Source: Sessilibacter corallicola (lineage in GTDB: Bacteria > Pseudomonadota > Gammaproteobacteria > Pseudomonadales > Cellvibrionaceae). From it: 64,000 nucleotides of DNA. Under the pieces are notes generated by a model. The model searched no databases, was not told where the DNA came from, and worked only from the letters and a program-made list of their open reading frames with translations. The stretch's first letter is position 1, and the number at the start of each line of letters is the position of its first letter. The position numbers and the translations under genes were made by a program. The stretch is taken from positions 992,001 to 1,056,000 of the forward strand of contig NZ_JAJSLX010000001.1 of assembly GCF_021290925.1 (NCBI RefSeq), in the 5' to 3' direction. Below, piece after piece: positions 44,938 through 54,707 of this stretch.

Positions 44938-46932
44938 TTATACAAGCTCAGGCCCAAGTGCGTCTTTAAGCGGCGTTAAAAACTCGGAATAATTCTGCCA
45001 CTGGTCCAGGCCCGAGCGGTAAATGGGTTTTCGGACTTGTTCAGAACTTGCCGTGCGTACGGCGCGCTGGTTTTTATAAAAGCTTAAGCACGCGTCTTCA
45101 AACGGCAGCCCGCAGTAATCTAAAAGTCGTCGCACTTGATTTTCAACATCATCAACTACATCTTCGTAGCGGACCAAAAGAATGTCGCCTGGGTATTGGG
45201 CTTGCCAAAAATCCATGAGGTCAACATAGTCGCGATAATAGCGGCCGATGTCTGCCAACGAATAAGAAAATTCTTGACCCTCAGCAAAGAGCTGTTTGAA
45301 ACCGCTGAAACAACACGCGAGTGAATATCGACGCGCATCAATAATTTTCGCATTGGGCAAAATGGTTTTAATCAAACCGATATGACGGAAGTTATTGGGC
45401 ATTTTGTCGATAAAAAATGGCGCACCTTTGCGATGTATTTGAGTTTCGGCAATAAATTGCTCTCCGAATGCTCGAAATTTTTCTGCGGCCAATTCAGGAA
45501 TAATCTTGGGATAAAGGTTGTCACCGGAGCGCTGCTCACCACGACGCAGCTGATGCACTAAAGATAAAATATTGGGCAATTCTAACGTGCCATCGACCTG
45601 ACTGTGCGATGCTAAAATCTGCTCCAAAAGGGTTGAACCCGAGCGCGGCAAACCCACAATAAAAATAGGATCAGGGCGATCACAACCAACCGCTTTATGG
45701 TTTTGAATAAAGTCAGCGGTAAATACGGTTTTTTGCTGGGCGAACTCTTCCGTCATTTGTTCAGAAGAATATCGACTTTGGGCTTTTTTCTGGGCGTTAC
45801 CTAACGAGTAAAAATGAAAAGACTGCCCAAAATTTTTCTCATCTTCATAAGCTTTTCCCAACGCAAAATACAAATGCACCAAATCAGCGGGGTTAAGATC
45901 ACCTTGGTTGAGTTGCTCAAGCATGGTTTCAATATCAGCTTGTTCGAAGGCAACGGTTTTTAAATTGGCCAGCGAATACCAGGCTTCACCGTGATTGGCT
46001 TTTGAATCAATAGCGTCACGATAAGAGTTAACAGCTTGCTCTGTTTTTCCCCAGGTTTTTAGGGCGTGACCACGTGAAGTTAGGGTTATGGGTTCCTTGG
46101 GAAGGGTTGTTAACACTTGATCAAACAATTGAATCGCTTGCTCGTAATCACCAGTTTGCATCAACTCAATGGCATACAACGATTGCGCTTGTGGATGGTT
46201 GGGAAATTTTGCCAATAGAATCTTGGCCTGGTCTAACGCTTTTTGAAACTGTTGACGTTTTCTTAAAACAAGAATGTAATCTTTGTGCACATTGAAATTA
46301 TTGGGGTCAAAACTGAGCGCACTTTCCAATAAAAATTCAGCGTCGTCCAACACCCCCAATTGAACCCCAATTTCCGCCAATAATCGCATGGCTTCAACAT
46401 GCTTGGGATTTTTCTGCAAGAACTGACGGCACAAGGTTTCGGCTTTAATCCAGCGACCGCTGGACATTAAATCAATGACTCGCTGAATGGCTTTGGGTTG
46501 TTTTTGAATGTATTCGAACTGTTGCTTAGCCTGATTCGCCGTTTGCACATCACCTTTGGCGACCAGAATTTTCAGTTGGCCGATCCAGGAGGCAATTAAT
46601 GCGGGATTAATCTGCGTTGCTCGTTGATAAGCTTGTAATGCTTTATCACTTTCTGAAATTTTTGCGTAGCAATGCCCTTCTTCTTGAATACCTCGGCTGT
46701 GCCCAGGTGCAATCATTTTTAATTGTTGCAACAGAGATAACGCGGTTGTTACCTCCCCTAAATAACGCAAGCAAACACATTTAAAATACAGAGCATCGGA
46801 ATCGGGTTTCTCTTGAGCAATGAGTGGCTCTAAAAATTCGATGGCTTCGGTAAATTTTTTTTCGCGCATTAACGCTTCAATGTGTTTTTCGTCTGAGGAT
46901 TTCACAGTATGTCCGTCGTTGTTGTGTCGCAA
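44938..46932 (-). CDS. TPR-repeat sulfotransferase family protein
   Basis: A 664-residue protein. The N-terminal ~390 residues hold about ten TPR units (ALQAYQRATQINPALIASWI; GEAWYSLANLKTVAFEQADI). The C-terminal sulfotransferase domain has the PAPS 5'-phosphosulfate loop IVGLPRSGSTLLEQIL (~425-440), KMPNNFRHIGLI and a 3'-phosphate region with altered residues (DARRYSLACCF). No signal peptide. Such fusions are common in marine gammaproteobacteria and sphingomonads, often beside TonB receptors as here. The sulfated substrate is not known. The upstream neighbour is separated by a strong terminator. Confidence 0.88.
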   Translation of the reverse strand: MRHNNDGHTVKSSDEKHIEALMREKKFTEAIEFLEPLIAQEKPDSDALYFKCVCLRYLGEVTTALSLLQQLKMIAPGHSRGIQEEGHCYAKISESDKALQAYQRATQINPALIASWIGQLKILVAKGDVQTANQAKQQFEYIQKQPKAIQRVIDLMSSGRWIKAETLCRQFLQKNPKHVEAMRLLAEIGVQLGVLDDAEFLLESALSFDPNNFNVHKDYILVLRKRQQFQKALDQAKILLAKFPNHPQAQSLYAIELMQTGDYEQAIQLFDQVLTTLPKEPITLTSRGHALKTWGKTEQAVNSYRDAIDSKANHGEAWYSLANLKTVAFEQADIETMLEQLNQGDLNPADLVHLYFALGKAYEDEKNFGQSFHFYSLGNAQKKAQSRYSSEQMTEEFAQQKTVFTADFIQNHKAVGCDRPDPIFIVGLPRSGSTLLEQILASHSQVDGTLELPNILSLVHQLRRGEQRSGDNLYPKIIPELAAEKFRAFGEQFIAETQIHRKGAPFFIDKMPNNFRHIGLIKTILPNAKIIDARRYSLACCFSGFKQLFAEGQEFSYSLADIGRYYRDYVDLMDFWQAQYPGDILLVRYEDVVDDVENQVRRLLDYCGLPFEDACLSFYKNQRAVRTASSEQVRKPIYRSGLDQWQNYSEFLTPLKDALGPELV

Positions 46933-46948
46933 TCACAATCGCAGAAAG

Positions 46949-46976
46949 AAAAATACCCCTAAAAAGGGGTATTTTT
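46949..46976. terminator. Perfect bidirectional terminator
   Basis: AAAAATACCCCT (46949-46960), an AAAA loop and AGGGGTATTTTT (46965-46976) form a 12-bp perfect stem with T-runs on either strand. It separates the TonB receptor transcript (ending at 47028) from the TPR-sulfotransferase gene. A second hairpin, CACTACGTTGATATCAACGCAGTG-like with one mismatch, lies just upstream at about 46984-47007. Confidence 0.88.
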
Positions 46977-47027
46977 AAATTCACACTACGTTGATATCAA
47001 CGCAGTGTCAAAGCGCTGTTGTCGTAT

Positions 47028-49622
47028 TTAGAAATTGTAACTTAAACGAACACCACCGGTACGCGGGCGCGAGTATGTTACGCGTTCACGATCGTTAACA
47101 AAGTTTTTTGCAAGCTCGGCGCGCTCATCGAATAAGTTATCCACGTAAAGTTCTGCGGTCCATTGTTCGCTGGAAACACCTGCGGTAATACCAACCATTA
47201 CCCAACTGTCGAGCTTGGCGCGGTTGATGGTAATGATGTCACTGAAGGATTCATCCGCATAGGCAACGTGAGGCATAACATGGGCGGTCAACCCGGATAA
47301 TCCCCATTCATAACGCGCTTGTAAATTTGCTTGGATTTCTGGCGCGTAGGCTAAGGAATCGCCTTCGCGTACGTCATCGGTAGGCGTTAATACGTCGGTA
47401 ATTTCAGTATCCAATAATGAGATTGCACCACTGACCGTTAATCCTTGAACGGAGTACGGCGCCCAAATAAAGTCTGCTTCCAACCCGAGAACTTCGGCAT
47501 TGGCGGCATTATCTGAGAAAAATAAATTGGTAATACTCGGATCAAAAATGGTGGTTTGCAGATCGTCGATCTCAACGAAGAAAATGCTGCCGTTAAAACG
47601 CAAAGCGCCGTCGAGCAAATCGGTTTTCCAGCCAAATTCTGTGTTGAGAATTTCATCAGTATCTAATGCAAAAGGTACTGAAAAGGAACCATCGGCATTG
47701 GTGGCACCACCCGGACGGTTCAATAACCCCGGCCGGAACCCTTCGGAAACGGTTAAATAAAATAAGGCGTTGTCTGTTGGTGTCCAATTACCGGTAATTT
47801 TAAAAATGGTGCCGTCGGTAGAAGCGTTGTCCGGTGCGTTCAGTGCAGCAACGACCGCCGCCGGTACTTCAATGGTAGGATCATCCACATCGGCTTGGGT
47901 AAAGGTTATTTGCGCATCAGGGTCACAGGTTCCTCGGAAAGTCACCTGACCGTCGTTATTGAACACATCGGAGATGTCGGTTCCGAAACCATTGACATCA
48001 ACATCGCTGCCTAAGTTACAAAAAGACGAGTTGGCGCTGCCGTCGAAATCAACTTCAATATCGTAGTAACGCGCCCCAAGGGTTAAGGCAAATTGATCCG
48101 AGACATCAAAGGTTACTTCACCGAAGGTACCAAACTGCTCGTCGGTGCGTTGAATATCATTGCGGAAAATAACTCCAGCGGGGAATGGTCCGGCGTCGGA
48201 ACTGAATCCGGTCGGGAACGGGAAGTTATCGGCAAAACCAATTTGGCCATTAAAGCCTTCAACGAGGGTTGAGCCCGGATAATTAAAATCGTTGCGCTCT
48301 TCCAATTCCAATTCACTGTAAAAAGCACCAAAGGTTGCACGAATCGGCGCGGATTGATCGGTAGAGAAACGAATTTCGTGGGTAATAATTTCGGTTTCTG
48401 TGCGGCTATCAACGAATAAATCCGGCGCATAACAGGTGCCCGAAGGGGCTGCATCGCCAGGGTAAGAGACCGAACCATCACAGATGTAATACGGCAGATA
48501 TTGGCCGACAAATAAATAGTCGGAGTAATCGACTAATTGTTCGGTTTCACGATCGGTAAACGCACCGGTGTACACCACTTCCAATGCAGCAATACGACCG
48601 GTAAGTGTCCAGGCGGTGTTGCTGAATTCGTCTTCTAATGAATCCGGCTGAAAATGTTGGATGGCTGGATCATCATCGCCGAGTTCTGGATCGGCGAAAA
48701 ATACGCCGTCGGAATCCAGTTCTTGCTCAGCGTGGGCGATCAATAAATTCCAATCGTCGGCCAAATCAATGGACGCACTCACACGACCACCGGTATAGGT
48801 GGTTTCATTAAAGTCGTCTTCGACTAAATCGCTGTTGTCGGCTTCAATAAAATTAACACCACTTAGATCGGCGTTGGATTGAAAACCAGCTCGCGCAGCG
48901 CTGACCGGTACGCCGTTATCACGCACAGTGCCTTCAGGTCGAAAACGCGCGCTGTCTGCGGCGGATAAACTTCCGGCTACGTTATCCACATAACCGCCTT
49001 GCTCATCCCGATAGACAACCGCTCGTAATGCAACGTTATCGTTCACCGCTAAGTTGCCAACAAATTCAATATTGTTGCTAGGATCACCGCCGGAGGTGGT
49101 GGCCGCGCCTAACTTCACCTTGCCATAGCTTTCAGAATGATCCGGCTTATTGGTAATTAATCGCACCGTACCGGCTTGAGAACTGGCGCCAAACAATGTG
49201 CCTTGTGGGCCAGATAACACTTCAACTCGGCTGATGTCGGCGGTGTAAACATCGAGATTTCTGCCCGGTTGCGATAGCGGTTGTTCATCCAAATACAGCG
49301 CCACATTGGGGGCCAACCCAGCAACACCAGCAGTGGTTAAATTTGGCGTGGTAGAGGCAACGCCGCGAATGTAAATCGTATTTTGGCCAGGGCCTGAACC
49401 GCCTGCGGTAATTCCGGGTAGCTGAATTAAATAGTCAGTGAAATTGGTCACTCCGAGCTGTTCGAGCGACTCTTCAGAAATGGCAGAAACAGTAACCGGG
49501 ATGTCCTGAGTGCTTTGTTCGCGTTTAGTGGCGGTTACGATAACTTCTTCAATTTGCGCATTGACCGAGACACTTGCCGATGCCGCAAGAACGGACCCCA
49601 CTAATAGCTTTTTCTTAAACAT
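47028..49622 (-). CDS. TonB-dependent receptor
   Basis: An 864-residue outer membrane receptor. The signal peptide ends ASASVSVNAQ, the TonB box is IEEVIVTATKREQ, and the plug has QDIPVTVSAISEESLEQLGV, YIRGVAS and VEVLSGPQGTLFGASSQAGTV. The long barrel ends in GGVRLSYNF with the C-terminal Phe. It belongs to the large group seen in marine heterotrophs and sphingomonads that import iron complexes or organic nutrients; the ligand cannot be told. The start has a strong AAAGGGGAGTGT. It is followed by a terminator and a TPR-sulfotransferase gene. Confidence 0.94.
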   Translation of the reverse strand: MFKKKLLVGSVLAASASVSVNAQIEEVIVTATKREQSTQDIPVTVSAISEESLEQLGVTNFTDYLIQLPGITAGGSGPGQNTIYIRGVASTTPNLTTAGVAGLAPNVALYLDEQPLSQPGRNLDVYTADISRVEVLSGPQGTLFGASSQAGTVRLITNKPDHSESYGKVKLGAATTSGGDPSNNIEFVGNLAVNDNVALRAVVYRDEQGGYVDNVAGSLSAADSARFRPEGTVRDNGVPVSAARAGFQSNADLSGVNFIEADNSDLVEDDFNETTYTGGRVSASIDLADDWNLLIAHAEQELDSDGVFFADPELGDDDPAIQHFQPDSLEDEFSNTAWTLTGRIAALEVVYTGAFTDRETEQLVDYSDYLFVGQYLPYYICDGSVSYPGDAAPSGTCYAPDLFVDSRTETEIITHEIRFSTDQSAPIRATFGAFYSELELEERNDFNYPGSTLVEGFNGQIGFADNFPFPTGFSSDAGPFPAGVIFRNDIQRTDEQFGTFGEVTFDVSDQFALTLGARYYDIEVDFDGSANSSFCNLGSDVDVNGFGTDISDVFNNDGQVTFRGTCDPDAQITFTQADVDDPTIEVPAAVVAALNAPDNASTDGTIFKITGNWTPTDNALFYLTVSEGFRPGLLNRPGGATNADGSFSVPFALDTDEILNTEFGWKTDLLDGALRFNGSIFFVEIDDLQTTIFDPSITNLFFSDNAANAEVLGLEADFIWAPYSVQGLTVSGAISLLDTEITDVLTPTDDVREGDSLAYAPEIQANLQARYEWGLSGLTAHVMPHVAYADESFSDIITINRAKLDSWVMVGITAGVSSEQWTAELYVDNLFDERAELAKNFVNDRERVTYSRPRTGGVRLSYNF

Positions 49623-49910
49623 ACACTCCCCTTTAATTGGTCACCGCGTTACGGCGACGTACAAAAAACAATCAACACCACGGTAAAAATCATTAGTAAT
49701 CGAAGCTTTTTAGCTAATAAATTGCTTTGAGCTCTATTTATTTTATTCCTTCAACAAGGCTTTCTCAAGGAAGCACCCCTACATACACCTCGAATTAACC
49801 GATTATTTCTACAGAAAACGCCACCAAACCAGCGGTTATTTAATCAAAAACGAGAAAATGCTAGCATTGCAATAAGCATAGAAATCTAAATAATAAATCA
49901 GTGGAGATGT

Positions 49911-51479
49911 ATGAATAACTGCCCCCAAGGTCGGTATGAGACCAGCTACGAAATCGGTCAAGACAATGTGGAAATTTGGGGGATGGATCTTCACAATCCT
50001 GTTTTCTTTATCAGCGCAACCTTGATGTTGGTGTTTGTTGCCACCAGCGTTATTGCGCCAGAGACTGCCAACGAATTCTTAAGCGCCGCCAAGTCTTGGA
50101 CGATCAATCAATTTGACTGGCTGTTTATGTCAACCGCTAGCGTATTAATCATCTTTTGTATTGCGTTGATTGTTCTGCCAGTTGGAAAGATTCGCCTCGG
50201 CGGCAATGAGGCAAAACCTGAATTTTCAAAACTGTCTTGGTTTGCGATGTTGTTCGCCGCTGGCATGGGAATCGGCCTGCTATTTTGGGGCGTGACCGAA
50301 CCTTTGGCCTACTACACCGGCTGGGGCGGCACCCCTCTGGCGGTAGAAGCACGATCCGATGAAGCCGCACAACTGGCCTTACCGGCGACGATTTACCACT
50401 GGGGATTACACGCCTGGGCTATTTATGCTGTAGTCGGTTTATCGCTGGCATTTTTCGCGTTTAACAAAGGGCTGCCGCTAACCATTCGCTCTGTGTTTTA
50501 CCCACTGTTAAAAGACCGAGTTTGGGGTTGGTGGGGCCACGTTATTGATATCACCGCGGTACTGGCAACGATATTTGGCTTAGCAACGTCGTTAGGATTT
50601 GGCGCAACACAAGCAGCCACCGGATTAAACTTTCTGTTTGGTTTGCCCAACGATCTCACAATGCGAGTTGCCGTTATTGTCGGGGTTACCTTTTTTGCCG
50701 TGTTGTCGGTGGTTCGCGGCATTGATAAAGGCGTGAAAATACTGAGCAACATCAATATGGTGTTAGCCACCTTATTATTGCTCGGTATTTTTTTGCTCGG
50801 TGCTTCCAGCAATGTCTTGGTCAGCGTATTCAGCTCAATAAAAAATTATTTCGTCCATATCGTGCCGCTAAGTTATTGGAGTGACCGACCGGATCATGAG
50901 TGGATGCAAAGCTGGACGGTTTTTTATTGGGCTTGGTGGATCAGTTGGTCGCCGTTTGTTGGAATGTTCATCGCCCGAATTTCAAAGGGGCGAACCATCG
51001 CAGAGTTTTTAATTGCTGTATTAATTGTACCTACCCTAGTTACTCTTATTTGGATGAACGTGTTTGGCTCTAACGCGTTACTCCAGGCACAGCAGGGAAT
51101 CGGCAGCCTGGCCAACGGTATTGATGATGCAAGCCTTGCTCTGTTTCAAATGCTAGAAAATATTCCGCTCACCGAACTGACCAGTGCCGTGGCTATCGTG
51201 TTGGTATTATTATTTTTCGTCACCTCGTCGGATTCTGGATCGCTGGTGATCGACAGCATTACCGCCGGCGGTAAATTAGATGCCCCAATTCCACAACGCG
51301 TGTTTTGGGCGGTCACCGAAGGTGCAATTGCAGCGGCCTTATTAATTGGCGGAGGAGCACAAGCACTAGGTGCTTTACAGGCAGGTACAATCGCTACCGG
51401 TTTGCCGTTTACGGTTGTCTTGTTGGTGATGTGTTTGAGCTTAACAATCGGCTTGCGCGATGAGCAAAAAAGCCGGTAG
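49911..51479 (+). CDS. BCCT family betaine/choline/carnitine transporter
   Basis: A 522-residue inner membrane carrier with about twelve helices, importing compatible solutes such as glycine betaine or DMSP with Na+ or H+. The core motif is AAGMGIGLLFWGVTEPLAYY (~118-137), with HWGLHAWAIYAVVGL and the substrate helix WTVFYWAWWISWSPFVGMFIARIS. The cytoplasmic tail is very short, so osmosensing of the BetP type is not expected. The true start may be the ATG at 49983 (MDLHNPVFF) inside the frame. A MarR regulator and a YceI gene follow. Confidence 0.93.
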   Translation: MNNCPQGRYETSYEIGQDNVEIWGMDLHNPVFFISATLMLVFVATSVIAPETANEFLSAAKSWTINQFDWLFMSTASVLIIFCIALIVLPVGKIRLGGNEAKPEFSKLSWFAMLFAAGMGIGLLFWGVTEPLAYYTGWGGTPLAVEARSDEAAQLALPATIYHWGLHAWAIYAVVGLSLAFFAFNKGLPLTIRSVFYPLLKDRVWGWWGHVIDITAVLATIFGLATSLGFGATQAATGLNFLFGLPNDLTMRVAVIVGVTFFAVLSVVRGIDKGVKILSNINMVLATLLLLGIFLLGASSNVLVSVFSSIKNYFVHIVPLSYWSDRPDHEWMQSWTVFYWAWWISWSPFVGMFIARISKGRTIAEFLIAVLIVPTLVTLIWMNVFGSNALLQAQQGIGSLANGIDDASLALFQMLENIPLTELTSAVAIVLVLLFFVTSSDSGSLVIDSITAGGKLDAPIPQRVFWAVTEGAIAAALLIGGGAQALGALQAGTIATGLPFTVVLLVMCLSLTIGLRDEQKSR

Positions 51480-51540
51480 TGCCAAACTCATTTTCTTGCT
51501 TATAATTCGCAGAATAAGGAAACCAACAGAACGGTAATCG

Positions 51541-52026
51541 ATGTCGACATCCCCTCAATCAGAAGAAGTGTTAATCGCGCTACGGCGAGTTATTCGAGCA
51601 ACGGATTTACATTCAAAACACTTGGCGAAAACAACCGGCCTAACCGCGCCGCAGATTTTGCTGCTTCAAACCATTCACAACAAAGGCCAGATGACGGTGG
51701 GCGAGCTGGCCAATGAAATCAGCCTGAGCCAAGCAACCGTAACCACAATTATTGATCGCCTGGAAAAACGCGAGTTGGTGTATCGTGAGCGCTCCTGTAA
51801 AGATAAGCGAAAGGTGTACGCGTTTTTAACCGAAACCGGTAAAACCACCATAGAAAAAGCTCCCACGCCGTTGCAGGAACAATTTGTCACGCAATTTGCG
51901 GCGCTTAAATCCTGGGAGCAAATGATGATTATTAGCTCACTTCAGCGCGTTGCTCACATGATGGATGCAACCAATATTGACGCTTCTCCCGTACTTGATG
52001 TTGGCACTCTCGATCGACAACCCTAA
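51541..52026 (+). CDS. MarR family transcriptional regulator
   Basis: A 161-residue winged-helix repressor. The DNA-binding part is LTAPQILLLQTIHNKGQMTVGE, then SLSQATVTTIIDRLEKRELV and the wing RERSCKDKRKVYAFLTETG. It resembles the EctR/CosR-like MarR proteins that control compatible-solute genes, and it lies 61 nt downstream of a BCCT transporter, so control of that transporter is a sensible guess. YceI follows after 16 nt. Confidence 0.9.
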   Translation: MSTSPQSEEVLIALRRVIRATDLHSKHLAKTTGLTAPQILLLQTIHNKGQMTVGELANEISLSQATVTTIIDRLEKRELVYRERSCKDKRKVYAFLTETGKTTIEKAPTPLQEQFVTQFAALKSWEQMMIISSLQRVAHMMDATNIDASPVLDVGTLDRQP

Positions 52027-52042
52027 ACGCATCGGTAACATC

Positions 52043-52681
52043 ATGAACCCAGCAAACATTCCCTATTTTCCGAACGCATTGAAAGTGGGTGTATTCAGCG
52101 TAATGGTCACTTTGACCGGTTGTGTGTCTTGGCTGGCACCAAACGTAAATACCGACGTTGCCACCTTAAAACCCGGCGAATACGAACTAGACGATGATCA
52201 TGCTCGATTACTGTTTAAGATTTCCCATTTAGGTTTATCGGACTTTGTCGGTCGTTTTAACGACTTTGAAGCCTCGCTCAGCTTTGATCCGAAAGCTCCT
52301 GAAAATTCATCGCTGCACGCGCTGGTTAACATGGCGTCGTTGGATGTGAACAACGCCGAACTTGAGGAACAACTCAATGGCTCGGGCTGGCTCGACACCA
52401 AAAGTTTTCCACAGGCAGAATTCACCAGCGTGTCGGTATCGGTGATCAGCGAAAATACCTATGAATTTGTTGGCAATCTAAACTGGCGCAATGTCACTAA
52501 GCCGGTTGTGTTTGACCTAACCTTTAATGGCGGCGCCCACAATTGGCTAAGCGGGCATTACACCATTGGCTTTAGCGCAACCGGGAGTTTTAAACGTTCC
52601 GATTTTGGATTGAGCAGTTATCAGAGCTTGGTGGGAGACGAGATTCGCCTGGAAGTGTACGCGGAATTTTTGCAGCAATAG
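52043..52681 (+). CDS. YceI-like lipoprotein
   Basis: A ~212-residue protein with a lipobox LTGC at residues ~24-27 after a hydrophobic signal. The YceI lipocalin-like domain follows: GEYELDDDHARLLFKISHLGLSDFVGRF, MASLDVNNAELEEQL, and GNLNWRNVTKPVVFDLTFNGG. YceI proteins bind isoprenoid or amphiphilic lipids in the periplasm. The start taken is ATG 52043, which gives a proper lipoprotein signal; the frame is open further upstream inside marR. It is probably co-transcribed with the MarR gene. Confidence 0.88.
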   Translation: MNPANIPYFPNALKVGVFSVMVTLTGCVSWLAPNVNTDVATLKPGEYELDDDHARLLFKISHLGLSDFVGRFNDFEASLSFDPKAPENSSLHALVNMASLDVNNAELEEQLNGSGWLDTKSFPQAEFTSVSVSVISENTYEFVGNLNWRNVTKPVVFDLTFNGGAHNWLSGHYTIGFSATGSFKRSDFGLSSYQSLVGDEIRLEVYAEFLQQ

Positions 52682-52764
52682 AACCGTGACTTTCAAGCAA
52701 CGGATAAACAACAGATAAGCAACGGGTGGGAAGTTCGATTCCAAATTTCCCACCAATTATGCTC

Positions 52765-53388
52765 TTATTCTTCAGGCTCAGATTGAGAGCCTTCAAACAT
52801 ATGGCCAAGCTTGCCTTTTTTGGTGTCTAAGTATTTTTGGTTGTGAGGATTACGACCGGTTTCGTGCGCCAACCTTTCTACCACATCAATACCAATTTCT
52901 CGCAGTGCTTGAATCTTACGAGGATTATTGGTCATTAAACGCAGTTGTTTAACACCAAAGTGTTCGAGCATTGGCTTGAGTAAATCGTACTTGCGCATGT
53001 CAGCGCCAAAACCCAACGCCTCATTGGCTTCGACGGTATCGGCTCCGGCATCTTGAAGATGATAAGCTTTGATTTTGTTCAGTAAGCCAATGCCACGACC
53101 TTCTTGGCGCAGATAAAACACGGCGCCGCGACCAACTTGGGCAATTTTGTGTAACGCAGCCTGCAATTGAGCGCCACAGTCACAGCGCAGGCTGAATAAG
53201 CCATCGCCGGTTAAACATTCGGAGTGGATACGAGCAAGTAATGGCTCGGGTTTGGTCATATCTCCCATGGTGAGCACAACGTGCTCTTTTTGCGTTTCTT
53301 GCTCAAAAAAGCCATGCATATCGAAAATCCCCCAAGGGGTCGGAAGCTTGCATGACTCGATATATTCTATTGACACTATGTTCCCCAA
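52765..53388 (-). CDS. ribA: GTP cyclohydrolase II RibA
   Basis: A 207-residue enzyme opening the imidazole ring of GTP, the committed step in riboflavin synthesis. The zinc cysteines are in [20 protein letters not shown], the catalytic region is [20 protein letters not shown], then [15 protein letters not shown] and LMTNNPRKI. It is the last gene of the long riboflavin-linked run. It supplies the activity that the degenerate C-terminal half of the RibB fusion protein, encoded upstream, lacks. Confidence 0.96.
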   Translation of the reverse strand: MGNIVSIEYIESCKLPTPWGIFDMHGFFEQETQKEHVVLTMGDMTKPEPLLARIHSECLTGDGLFSLRCDCGAQLQAALHKIAQVGRGAVFYLRQEGRGIGLLNKIKAYHLQDAGADTVEANEALGFGADMRKYDLLKPMLEHFGVKQLRLMTNNPRKIQALREIGIDVVERLAHETGRNPHNQKYLDTKKGKLGHMFEGSQSEPEE

Positions 53389-53398
53389 AAACCGCTAA

Positions 53399-54064
53399 TC
53401 AGCGATCACTACTCAACAACAAGACACCGTTTTCGGTGCTCATTTTGACTTCATTTAAAAAGCTATTGCCCAACAGGGCGACATCAGGAGAGTCGTCCAA
53501 ATGCACGGAAGCTCTGACATTGTGGACGGTAATGCCGCCAATGGTCACACTGTCGAGATTGACAATAAACACCCCCACGGTGCCGTTGGCTGTGCTGACA
53601 ACGCCCTCTTGGCCCGCGCGGTAATTAATACCTAAATCAATGGCCGTTTGTTTGTTCAGGGCAATCACCGACGCCCCGGTATCGACAAGAAAGTGAACAC
53701 TGCGGCCGTTGACTAAACCGTTTGTGAAAAAGTGCCCATTGCGCCCTGCCTGAATTCGAATTTCGGCTTTTTCAGCACTCTGAAAACCCGATGATATCTG
53801 CTGACTAATACCAAGTTTATGACGTCGGCCATCAATCAAGAACAGCGCTTCTTGGCTGTTCGCCGACAGTAACTTCACCCCTTCTGGCGAGGTTTTGCCC
53901 TGCTTGAGAATGCGCTGCGTACCATTGATGGTGACAACTGCGCTGCCCTTAAATAGCCCGTGAACCTGAACGTCCACTGCGTGCGCGGTTTCAGATAGAA
54001 ATGCTGCAAACAGAGACAGAAATAAAAAACCTACCGCAAATAATCGACCTTGAACCTTGACCAT
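53399..54064 (-). CDS. Retropepsin-like aspartic protease (TIGR02281-type)
   Basis: A 221-residue exported protein. The signal sequence (FAVGFLFLSLFAAFLSETAHA) is followed by a beta-rich N-terminal domain and the clan AA protease domain from about residue 100, with the catalytic motif HFLVDTGASVIALN and the final ALLGNSFLNEV. One domain per chain means a dimer is needed for activity. The substrate is unknown. It sits between pgpA and ribA, 10 nt before ribA, and so may be co-transcribed. Confidence 0.88.
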   Translation of the reverse strand: MVKVQGRLFAVGFLFLSLFAAFLSETAHAVDVQVHGLFKGSAVVTINGTQRILKQGKTSPEGVKLLSANSQEALFLIDGRRHKLGISQQISSGFQSAEKAEIRIQAGRNGHFFTNGLVNGRSVHFLVDTGASVIALNKQTAIDLGINYRAGQEGVVSTANGTVGVFIVNLDSVTIGGITVHNVRASVHLDDSPDVALLGNSFLNEVKMSTENGVLLLSSDR

Positions 54065-54130
54065 TGTTTATCGCTCCGAATCTTCCCTAAACTGATTGGG
54101 TGAGCACTTTTTACAGTGTCATGCCTAATT

Positions 54131-54664
54131 CTAGCCCCAATATGCAGCGGCAATTTGAACAACTGCAAATGCGAAAATTCCAGCGAGTATATCATCGATC
54201 ATTATCCCCAGGCCGCCGCTGACTCTGCGATCTAGCCAGGAGATCGGCCAAGGCTTGAGGATGTCGAAGATTCTAAACATGACAAACCCAAAGACGATCC
54301 AAAACCAGCCACTTGGCGCGGCAATCATCGTAATCCAGTATCCGACAAATTCGTCCCAAACAATGCCGGGGTGATCGTGCACCGCCATTGCATCACTGGC
54401 AGCCTGACAAATCCAAACACCGAGTATTGACGCCACCAGGACAACACCCAGGAACAAAAACAGCGGAAAATCAGACATGAGCCAGTAAAACGGCACAGCC
54501 GCTAAAGTACCGACGGTACCTGGAGCCCATTTGGAAAGACCCGAACCAAAACCGAATGCAAACAGCATCGACGGCGATTTTATAATATCTTGGAACTTCG
54601 GAGTAACTGTTGAGTTCAACTTTTGATGGTTATCTTTATTATGAGCGTTCAAACTGGAACCCAT
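54131..54664 (-). CDS. pgpA: Phosphatidylglycerophosphatase A
   Basis: A ~177-residue inner membrane phosphatase making phosphatidylglycerol. The diagnostic block is FAFGFGSGLSKWAPGTVGTLAAVPFYWL, then HDHPGIVWDEFVGYW and the ending GGLGIMIDDILAGIFAFAVVQ. Four hydrophobic helices. The start is uncertain: the frame is open to 54757 within thiL, and ATG 54664 leaves a 43-nt gap. PgpA follows ThiL here as in many proteobacteria. Catalytic acidic residues are present. Confidence 0.92.
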   Translation of the reverse strand: MGSSLNAHNKDNHQKLNSTVTPKFQDIIKSPSMLFAFGFGSGLSKWAPGTVGTLAAVPFYWLMSDFPLFLFLGVVLVASILGVWICQAASDAMAVHDHPGIVWDEFVGYWITMIAAPSGWFWIVFGFVMFRIFDILKPWPISWLDRRVSGGLGIMIDDILAGIFAFAVVQIAAAYWG

Positions 54665-54707
54665 CAGAGAGTTAACGTGACTTTTGGAAAGGACAACACG
54701 GCTAAAA

